From CAZBQG01 sp964493945 (lineage in GTDB: Bacteria > Pseudomonadota > Alphaproteobacteria > Rhodospirillales > UBA2165): a stretch of 19,655 nt of DNA. The DNA is taken from NCBI GenBank assembly GCA_964493945.1, contig CAZBQG010000050.1, positions 1-19,655 on the forward strand, written 5' to 3'. The position numbers were made by a program, and so were the translations under genes. A model generated the notes under the pieces. That model ran no database searches and was not told the DNA's origin. It saw nothing but the letters and a program-made list of their open reading frames with translations. Positions 14,069-19,655 of the stretch are shown piece by piece (position 1 is the stretch's first letter; every line of letters starts with the position of its first letter).

Positions 14069-14513
14069 CTCCCAATTGATCCCCCCTCCGCCCTTTGGGA
14101 TAGGCCATATGGCGGGGAATCATGAGGGCGTTTCTTTCCAGGCAGAAGCGGCGCAATTCGGGCACATCACCGGCGTAACAGATGGGCTGGTGGTCATCTG
14201 GGAATACCACGCATTGATCGCCGAACATGTTGCTATGCCATTCAAAGCCCAGAAACGAACAAAAATCTCCGTCCCTGTTGGCCGCCGCGATAACGTCCTG
14301 CACGCGGGGCCAGGTTTCCGCCAGGCTCTTGAAGCCATTATTAAAATGCGCCTCGGCCCCGCCATCGAAGCTGCCCAGATCATGCCAGCTTGAATGGTCG
14401 GTGAAGGCGAAAAAATCCAGATGCCCCCGGGCGATCTCCACGCTGCGTTCGATGGAGCCCAGCCCATAGCCGTGAGCATTGTGATTATGGATGTCGCCGT
14501 AGACGATGTTCAT
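14058..14513 (-). CDS. DUF3604/PHP-like protein, N-terminal part (upstream of frameshift)
   Basis: N-terminal piece of the same gene. The ATG at 14513 is preceded by a good GGGGAGG site. It encodes VYGDIHNHNAHGYGLGS (metal-binding His9, His11), FFAFTDHSSW (Asp39, His40), EWHSNMFGDQCVVFP and IPRHMAYPKGRRG, a pattern seen in DUF3604 proteins. It then runs out of frame for about ten residues and stops (151 codons). Removing one G from the minus-strand G6 run (plus-strand C6, 14081-14086) makes KGRRGINWEVFDE and restores the full protein. The choice of that run is supported by the GRRG...W pattern that follows the histidine in the family. Confidence 0.8.
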   Translation of the reverse strand: MNIVYGDIHNHNAHGYGLGSIERSVEIARGHLDFFAFTDHSSWHDLGSFDGGAEAHFNNGFKSLAETWPRVQDVIAAANRDGDFCSFLGFEWHSNMFGDQCVVFPDDHQPICYAGDVPELRRFCLERNALMIPRHMAYPKGRRGDQLGGVR

Positions 14514-14608
14514 GATGCCTCCCCAATTCCAAGGATGGCTAATAATGACTCATAGGGGCGGCTTGTGTAACCTTGTGGATAGCTGATCGGGCCAAAAAAA
14601 TTGAGGCA

Positions 14609-15265
14609 ATGAACAAGACTGTCCTGGTGTTCACCGATTCTCACAGTTTATGTGGTATTGGGGATCATAATGCGGCGCTCATGTCGGCCTTATGCCATGC
14701 CGGATACCGAACGGTATGCGCCCAAAGACAAGAAGACACGCCCCTGCAAAAACACCTCTTGGAAATTGGTGTCCAATACCATTGGTATGAGAAAAATCCA
14801 GAAGAGGATTTAAGCGCCTTCCTCAACGACAAGACTATGGCGATGCAGGTCTATTATAAGGTTCAACCCGACCTCATTTATTTTTCCAACGGGCATCCTT
14901 TGTCCAGTTTCGCGGCAATGGATATAGCCCAAATTCTATCCATCCCCTATGTCATCAGAGAAGGACAGGTGGCAAACAGGCTCCTTCCATCCAAAAAGGA
15001 AGAGATTTTTGCCATGCGGAACCATTACCTCAATGCCCAAAATATCATAACCGCGTCCAACCAGAATTTGGATATTCTGCANNNNNNNNNNGGTTTGCCC
15101 GAAGGTTTTGGAACCTGCACTCCATCCTCGACCGACGATGAATTTTTCAGTCCGGTCGATCTCCAGCGGCGAAAGCAGATCAGGGAGAAATGGGGCATTC
15201 CCGAAGACGGCATATTATGCTTTACCACCGCCAGGTTTGCTCCCAACAAAGGGTTTGATATCTAG
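14609..15265 (+). pseudogene. Glycosyltransferase (GT4-like), N-terminal part up to an in-frame TAG
   Basis: N-terminal GT-B domain of a probable family-4 glycosyltransferase: VLVFTDSHSLCGIGDHNAALMSAL (glycine-rich donor loop), PDLIYFSNGHPLSS, IPYVIREGQ, IITASNQNLDIL, then after a run of Ns DDEFFSPVDLQRRKQIREKWGI and FTTARFAPNKGFDI. The ATG at 14609 is preceded by TTGAGG; an upstream TTG at 14573 is unlikely. The frame ends at a TAG (15263-15265) exactly where family members continue with KGFD-xQ-IxAIxKL. The same frame resumes at once (IKAIEKLIG), so a single CAG-to-TAG change or base-call error explains the stop. The sequence at the gap (15082-15091) is missing and its true length unknown. 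The gene looks more AT-rich than its neighbours. Confidence 0.75.
15082..15091. other. Assembly gap (10 Ns)
   Basis: Ten ambiguous bases inside the glycosyltransferase gene. A run of exactly 10 is often a placeholder for a gap of unknown size, so the reading frame across it is not proven. The residues after it (GFGTCTPSSTDDEFF) lack the usual xVIPNGxD pattern of the family, suggesting that the edge sequence may be wrong too. Confidence 0.95.
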
Positions 15266-15774
15266 ATAAAGGCCATCGAAAAACTGATCGGGTCGACGAT
15301 CTGGAGCAGGTTATATTTTGCGTGGGCCGGGGACGGGGCAAAACATCTTGAAATATCCAGGCGGCTTTCAGAAATCCAAGCCGCCGATCATGTCAATTTG
15401 CTCGGCCATGTGTGGAATTTACCGGAGCTAATGGACGCTGCGGATTTGTTCGTTTTGCCTTCCTATCATGAAGGAATGTCGCGGGCGATCGTCGAGGCAA
15501 TGGCCAAAGGCTTGCCGGTCATCGCGACGCGGGTGGGAGGAATTCCCGAAGCACTGGGCGGTGGCGAAATATTATTATCGGCGCCAATGAATGTGGACCG
15601 GACCGCATCGGAACTGGCCCGGGCCATCCAGAATTGGCCGAAGATGATCAAGCGCGGCTCGAAGAGGGTGAAGCGCTCCGCCGCCGGGCGGAAAGCGAAT
15701 TTGGCCAATCCAAATTGATGGATCGGCATTTAAGTATGGTGCAACATGCGCTCGGAAAAGGGGTGCTGGATTGA
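15266..15774 (+). pseudogene. Glycosyltransferase (GT4-like), C-terminal part with a frameshift
   Basis: Continues the preceding piece in frame. It carries the nucleotide-sugar domain: FAWAGDG, HVNLLGHVWNLPELMDAADLFVLPSYHEGMSRAIVEAMAKGLPVIATRVGGIPEAL. This is the classic GT4 block with the EGMSRAIVEAMA (EX7E-type) motif. The frame as written ends at 15718 with an odd basic tail (KRGSKRVKRSAAG). If one T is restored to the TT at 15634-15635, the tail becomes QNLAEDDQARLEEGEALRRR... and runs to a TGA at 15772-15774, 16 bases before the next gene. This fits the family's C-terminal helix better. So the gene bears a stop, a frameshift and a gap: decayed or mis-sequenced. Confidence 0.75.
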
Positions 15775-15790
15775 TGGGGGAAGACGGGTC

Positions 15791-17395
15791 ATGAAAACCG
15801 ACAGGACCGCGGACCGGATTATCACCAATGGCAAGATCCTGACCGTTGACGAGGAATTCACCGTCGCCCAGGCCCTGGCCATTAGCGGTGAGCACATCAT
15901 GGAGGTGGGCGGCGCAGACGAAATCGAGCGCCTGAGAGGCCCCGACACAATCATCACCGATGTGGAGGGACGCACGGTCATTCCCGGCCTGATCGACAAT
16001 CATGTGCATTTTTTCAGGGGCGTTCCCTATTGGCGTTGGGAAGCCTTCTTCGATGCCGTCGACAGCCGCACCAGGGCCCTGGAGCTGGTCGCCGAAAAGG
16101 CCGCCGCCTCGGCGCCCGGTGAGTGGGTATTGAGCATCGGTGGCTGGGACCCCTTGCAGTTCAAGGACAGCTCAGAGGAATTTACCCGCCGGGAATTGGA
16201 CCAGGCCGCGCCAAATAATCCGACCTTCGTACAGCACGGCTTCACCGGCGGCGTGGCCAACAGCTTGGCCCTTAAGATCCTGGAGATGGACAGCAATTCG
16301 GGCTTCGTTACCTCGGAAGGTTCGGGCGGCTGGAAATCGCGCTACGGCAAAAATTCAGGCACCGGCATCCCCGAAGCGATCCGCCAGGCCTTGCCCGGTT
16401 ACGACGCCGAAAGCTGGAAGGAAAACTATCTCAAACCGGCCATGGAGGATTACAGCCGGGCCGGCGTAACTTGTTTATGGGATGCGGGCGGTATTCTTTA
16501 TCCCAACAATTTTCAGCAATGGGCCCGGGAACGGGTGGCTGAGGCCGGCGGCTGGTCCAATCTGCGCATCTTCGCCAATATCAAATCGGATGCCCGCAAC
16601 GCGGAAGCTGTGGACCGCCTGATTGATGGCATCCGCGAGCACCCGGAACTGGAAAACAACGATTATTTCCGGGTCCAGGGATTCGGCGAGATGCTCTATC
16701 ACCCGGCCTACGAGGTTCTGGGCGACCTGCCCTGGAAGGAAAGCGATGATGCCAGCCGCGAATATTTGAGACTGATCACGGCGGCGGCAGAGAAACGCTG
16801 GCAGATCATCGATTATGTCATGTACGCTGAGAAATTCGACTGGATGCTGGACATGTTCGAAGACATCGACCGGGAGATCGATATCAAGCCGCTGCGCTGG
16901 TCGCCCCATCATTGCTACGCCTTCAGGCCTGATCAGTTCGAGAGGGCCGCCAAACTCAACCTGTTCATGGCCCTGCAAACCAGCCCCACCCTGCCGAACG
17001 GTCCGGTGGCCAGATATTGCGACGGGGATCAGTCGCGCATGAAATCGGCCCAGGATGCCGGCGTCATGTGGGGATTGGGAACGGATTCCAAGATCGTCGC
17101 CCCTTACCCGGCTTTTTTCACCCTGTATTTTGCCGTCACCGGACGGGACGTGCCGGGCAAGGTGAAGAACCCGACGGAAAAGGTGTCGCGTGAGCAGGCG
17201 CTCATCGCTCATACCCGCTCCAACGCCTGGTTTTTGTTCCAGGAAGACAAGCTGGGCTCGCTGGAGGCTGGCAAATATGCCGATCTGGCGGTACTGGACG
17301 CCGATTACATGACCGTGCCCGAAGAGGATATCCGGCACATCCAATCCATCCTCACCCTCACTGGCGGGCGCATTGGCTACGAGGTGCCGCCGTGA
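15791..17395 (+). CDS. YtcJ-like amidohydrolase (amidohydrolase family 3)
   Basis: Metal-dependent hydrolase acting on C-N or similar bonds; substrate unknown. The 534-residue product has an N-terminal beta-sandwich strand (ADRIITNGKILTVDEEF), the HxH motif at His71/His73 (VIPGLIDNHVHF), SIGGWDP (115-121), RWSPHHCY (369-376; His373, His374) and the catalytic GTDS (430-433, Asp432). It ends with LGSLEAGKYADLAVLDAD, the standard end of the family. The usual mid-barrel H-A-x-x-D motif reads IDYVMYAEKFD (340-350), so a metal-binding histidine seems to be missing. The ATG at 15791 fits the family N-terminus; the frame is open 15 codons further upstream. The stop overlaps the start of the next gene by 4 bases (GTGA). 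No signal peptide is seen, so it is probably cytoplasmic. Confidence 0.88.
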   Translation: MKTDRTADRIITNGKILTVDEEFTVAQALAISGEHIMEVGGADEIERLRGPDTIITDVEGRTVIPGLIDNHVHFFRGVPYWRWEAFFDAVDSRTRALELVAEKAAASAPGEWVLSIGGWDPLQFKDSSEEFTRRELDQAAPNNPTFVQHGFTGGVANSLALKILEMDSNSGFVTSEGSGGWKSRYGKNSGTGIPEAIRQALPGYDAESWKENYLKPAMEDYSRAGVTCLWDAGGILYPNNFQQWARERVAEAGGWSNLRIFANIKSDARNAEAVDRLIDGIREHPELENNDYFRVQGFGEMLYHPAYEVLGDLPWKESDDASREYLRLITAAAEKRWQIIDYVMYAEKFDWMLDMFEDIDREIDIKPLRWSPHHCYAFRPDQFERAAKLNLFMALQTSPTLPNGPVARYCDGDQSRMKSAQDAGVMWGLGTDSKIVAPYPAFFTLYFAVTGRDVPGKVKNPTEKVSREQALIAHTRSNAWFLFQEDKLGSLEAGKYADLAVLDADYMTVPEEDIRHIQSILTLTGGRIGYEVPP

Positions 17396-17832
17396 ACCCG
17401 CGCTATATCATTCCCCTCATCGTCGGTATCGCCCTGGTCATCGGCGTTACGCTCAACCGCGAGGACGGCATCGTCGGCGGGGCCCGCCCCAAAACCGGCA
17501 GCCGGCTGGTGATTGATGGGCGGCACATAAACCTGCATGCCATTATCGCCCCCAAGCTGGGTGAAAAATGCGGGCTGCCGGGCAAGGAATGGGATTGTGG
17601 GCGCCTGGCCCTGATCGGGCTTTCTAGGGCCATCGATCATGGCAGGGTGCGCTGCGAGCCCCAGGGGGACAATGAGCGGGACCAACTGACGGCCATTTGC
17701 CGAATCAAGGAGCTGGATTTGGGCGCCGAAATGCTGCGCCAGGGCTGGGCCCGCGCCGCCCGCGAAGCGCCGGCCCAATATCTGGCCCTGGAAAAAGCCG
17801 CGAGGAAAGCCGGTAAGGGGATGTGGCGCTAA
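17392..17832 (+). CDS. Membrane-anchored SNase-fold (thermonuclease-like) protein, catalytically degenerate
   Basis: A 146-residue protein starting at a GTG in a 4-base overlap with the upstream amidohydrolase. It has an N-terminal hydrophobic segment (5-21: anchor or uncleaved signal) and then a staphylococcal-nuclease-like domain. The scaffold is recognisable: INLHAIIAPKLGEKC (46-60), EWDCGRLALIGLSRAI (66-81), RVRCEP (85-90), LTAICRI (99-105), and LGAEMLRQGWARA (110-122). Four cysteines (60, 69, 88, 103) match positions I recall as conserved in alphaproteobacterial SNase proteins and suggest periplasmic disulfides. However, the residues aligned with Arg35, Asp40, Glu43 and Arg87 of S. aureus nuclease appear as Asn47, Ile52, Lys55 and Asp97. 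It probably does not cleave nucleic acid. Its 3' end overlaps the convergent lipoprotein gene by 4 bases. Confidence 0.8.
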   Translation: MNPRYIIPLIVGIALVIGVTLNREDGIVGGARPKTGSRLVIDGRHINLHAIIAPKLGEKCGLPGKEWDCGRLALIGLSRAIDHGRVRCEPQGDNERDQLTAICRIKELDLGAEMLRQGWARAAREAPAQYLALEKAARKAGKGMWR

Positions 17833-18530
17833 AGATTGCGCCTGAAAAACCCGACCACGTCCGGCCAATAGGAACCGATGGTGCCAAACATCTGATGCCC
17901 GTCACCGCCATAAGGCGGATAGACGATGAGGCGGGAATCCTTGCCGGCCTCTTTCAGCACGCCGGCCAGGCGCTTGGTGCCCTCCACCGTGTTATTTCCC
18001 ATGGAACTCCTGGACCCGGTGTCATCCGCGGCAACCAGGAGAAGTACGGGCGCCTTGACCGAGGAAGCGGCATGGATGTTCAAAAACCGGTTGACCGCCA
18101 CGGCCATGATCACGCTGGCTTTTATGTCGCTCCGTTCTGTGGCTGCGTTGAAAGCGAGCATGGCGCCCCTTGAAAAACCCATGAGCCCAAGACGGCCCGG
18201 CGCCACATAGGGCAGGCGCTTGACGTAATCGATGCCCGCATTGACGTCGTCCATATGACCGAAGAGCGGCCGGGTCTGGCGGCGGATGGGTGAAAAGCCG
18301 ACGAAGCCGGCCTTGGCCAGGGCCGCGCAGGTTTCGTCGGGGGCACCGCCGATGATGTGGCCCAGACCGCCATGATTATAGATCACGGCAGGGAACGGCC
18401 CTTGGCCTTTGGGTTTGCAGAGACTGCCGCGGAGCGAACTGTCGCCTGAGCTGTAGGCCACCCGCTCCCCCCCGGCGACACAGGCGGCCAAGATGAGTGC
18501 GGCGGCTGAAAATATTAGAAAAGATTTCAT
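17829..18530 (-). CDS. Lipoprotein dienelactone-hydrolase-like alpha/beta hydrolase
   Basis: The 233-residue product has a lipoprotein signal peptide: a hydrophobic run (4-16) ending in the lipobox LAAC (Cys17), with Val at +2. The alpha/beta-hydrolase fold follows: VIYNHGGLG (49-57, oxyanion region), GLMGFSRGAML (115-125, nucleophile Ser120), LLVAADDTGS (164-173, acid Asp169 or Asp170) and GGDGHQMF (208-215, His212). The triad is complete, so it should be an active periplasmic or membrane-tethered esterase or dienelactone-hydrolase-like enzyme. Cys38 and Cys68 may form a disulfide. The ATG at 18530 is preceded by GAGAGG. It lies directly downstream of the LLM oxidoreductase, whose ancestral stop probably overlapped this ATG. 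Confidence 0.87.
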   Translation of the reverse strand: MKSFLIFSAAALILAACVAGGERVAYSSGDSSLRGSLCKPKGQGPFPAVIYNHGGLGHIIGGAPDETCAALAKAGFVGFSPIRRQTRPLFGHMDDVNAGIDYVKRLPYVAPGRLGLMGFSRGAMLAFNAATERSDIKASVIMAVAVNRFLNIHAASSVKAPVLLLVAADDTGSRSSMGNNTVEGTKRLAGVLKEAGKDSRLIVYPPYGGDGHQMFGTIGSYWPDVVGFFRRNL

Positions 18531-19542
18531 TGGGTTGCCTCTCTGTTTCGAAAGCGGGCATCACCTCGGCTGCGAAGCGGCGCAGCAGCTCAGCATTGCC
18601 GAGCATCAGGAATAGCACATGCCCGATGCCCATGGTAGAGAATCGCTCAAGCCCGGCGATGATCTGAGCGGGCGTGCCGATCAGCGCGCCATCAGTGGCC
18701 GATGGCGCGGGACCGGTGCCCGTAGCGGGTTGCTTATCCCCCTTCTGGCCCGGCAAGAGCCCGTGCTGGGAAGCCATATGGGCGACCCGCTGGGTGCGTT
18801 GTTCGATGGCCTGGTCATATTCCGCATCCGTCCCCGTGATGGCCATGCCCCGGGTCAGCCCCACCTCCATGGGATCGAACGCACGTCCCGCTTCGGCGCA
18901 GGCCTTGCGCCAGACTTCCATGCGTTCTTCCGTGCGCTCAAAGCCGGCGAGCTGATTGAGCAAAATATTGAGCCCGGCCTTGGCCGTGCGCTCGATGGAA
19001 ATGTCCGTGCCTGCACCGGTCCAGAGCGGCGGATGGGGTTTTTGCAAACAAGACGGCTCGACGACGATGTCCTTGAAGCGCCAATATTTGCCGTCATGGC
19101 TGAACCGTTCGTCCGACCTCCAGGATTTCAGGATCAGCTCAAGGCTTTCATGATAACGTTCCTCTGCTTCTTCCCGGGTCATGCAAAACGAAGTGAATTT
19201 CGCCTCCCGGTAGCCCCGCCCGATACCGAAATCCAGCCGCCCACCGGACAGCAGATCCAAGGTCACCGCCTGTTCGGCCACCAGCACCGGATTGTGCCAG
19301 GGCAGGATGGTCACCCCCGTCCCCAGGCGGATGGTGCTGGTTTTGGCGGCGATATAGGTCAAAAGATTGATGGAAGCCGAAACCTGACCCTCGCCGGTGA
19401 AATGATGCTCCACCAGAAAGACCGAGGAAAAGCCCAACGCCTCGGCCGCCTGAATTACCTCGACCATGGGCCCGTAGCCCTGGCTGTCCGTGCTCTTCGA
19501 GCCCCGCTTGGCCAGCGCGCCGCCGAATAATCCGAATTTCAT
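18376..19542 (-). CDS. LLM-class (luciferase-like) flavin-dependent oxidoreductase
   Basis: TIM-barrel flavin-dependent monooxygenase or oxidoreductase. Visible are MKFGLFGGA at the start, FLVEHHF (42-48), TIRLGTGVTILPWHNPVLVAEQ and the family hallmark LDLLSGGRLDFGIGRGY, then PLWTGAG and a closing LRRFAAEVMPAF. FMN or F420 as cofactor cannot be decided; the substrate is unknown. GAGG sits 5 bases before the ATG. As written the ORF has 388 codons, of which about the last 50 (basic, Arg-rich) are the lipoprotein gene read in another frame. One extra T in the TTT at 18553-18551 gives ...EVMPAFRNREATQ and a TGA at 18529-18527 that overlaps the next ATG. The real protein is then probably 338 residues, ending at 18527. 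Confidence 0.9.
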   Translation of the reverse strand: MKFGLFGGALAKRGSKSTDSQGYGPMVEVIQAAEALGFSSVFLVEHHFTGEGQVSASINLLTYIAAKTSTIRLGTGVTILPWHNPVLVAEQAVTLDLLSGGRLDFGIGRGYREAKFTSFCMTREEAEERYHESLELILKSWRSDERFSHDGKYWRFKDIVVEPSCLQKPHPPLWTGAGTDISIERTAKAGLNILLNQLAGFERTEERMEVWRKACAEAGRAFDPMEVGLTRGMAITGTDAEYDQAIEQRTQRVAHMASQHGLLPGQKGDKQPATGTGPAPSATDGALIGTPAQIIAGLERFSTMGIGHVLFLMLGNAELLRRFAAEVMPAFETERQPNEIFSNIFSRRTHLGRLCRRGGAGGLQLRRQFAPRQSLQTQRPRAVPCRDL

Positions 19543-19655
19543 GTCGCCTCACTAGCGTCCTTGGGCCATGGAGCGGCCACCACTTCTGTACGCCGCCCTT
19601 CATCCTAGTGGATGGAGTCTAACGCTTGGCACCCTCTTTTCACGGCAGCAATGAT

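Noticed and set aside
14081..14086. Programmed frameshifting on the G6 run of the DUF3604 gene
   Set aside because: A slippery run exists, but there is no evident downstream stimulatory structure, and other homopolymer lesions nearby make an error or mutation simpler.
16475..17344. Minus-strand open frame (289 codons) opposite the YtcJ-like gene
   Set aside because: Mirror frame of a well-supported amidohydrolase, with no features of its own.
19148..19603. Minus-strand open frame (151 codons) overlapping the LLM start
   Set aside because: It is the LLM gene read in another frame, Gly/Arg-rich, without homology features; the LLM frame is certain.

Overview
The window looks like a draft chromosomal contig from an alphaproteobacterium, probably in or near Rhodospirillales. 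The evidence is two gene orders that I know as conserved in that class. One is HIG1-type membrane protein / cob(I)alamin adenosyltransferase / etfB / etfA / 3-hydroxybutyryl-CoA dehydrogenase. The other is an MJ0042 zinc-ribbon gene divergent from ftsE / ftsX / ydcF / plsC. The composition is moderately GC-rich by eye, and a run of 10 Ns at 15082-15091 marks a scaffold gap. The lineage call is an inference from gene content.

Positions 1-6.6 kb hold core metabolism. The minus-strand run 3598->108 encodes a small HIG1-like membrane protein, a PduO-type adenosyltransferase, both ETF subunits and an acyl-CoA-type dehydrogenase, with promoter-like sequences before the first gene and before etfB. 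A small acidic protein (3784-4068, plus) is divergent from this run and convergent with nrdJ, a class II adenosylcobalamin-dependent ribonucleotide reductase. The adenosyltransferase makes the cofactor that NrdJ consumes, so the two are functionally linked although separately transcribed.

Positions 6.6-11.1 kb hold envelope and division genes. ftsE-ftsX-ydcF-plsC are tightly packed on the minus strand (13-bp gap, then 1-bp and 4-bp overlaps). Divergent from them is a zinc-ribbon/DUF3426 membrane protein whose promoter is overlaid by inverted repeats. Positions 11.1-12.1 kb hold a small possible membrane-protein ORF and a SAM-dependent methyltransferase.

Positions 12.0-19.6 kb form an accessory block rich in metal-dependent hydrolases: a DUF3604/PHP-like protein with an ACMSD-type amidohydrolase, then a broken family-4-like glycosyltransferase, a YtcJ-like amidohydrolase, a nuclease-fold protein that has lost its catalytic residues, a lipoprotein dienelactone-hydrolase-like enzyme and a luciferase-like (LLM) flavin oxidoreductase. 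Three genes here carry apparent reading-frame lesions (14081-14086; 15263 and about 15634; about 18551), and the three indels lie in short homopolymer runs. Either the assembly is poor here or the genes are decaying; the sequence alone cannot separate these.

I found no RNA genes, CRISPR arrays, transposases or integrases. I saw no clear new system. The most informative oddities are the catalytically degenerate nuclease fold, the hidden frameshift that restores an ATGA junction upstream of the lipoprotein hydrolase, and the overlapping inverted repeats at the zinc-ribbon promoter.
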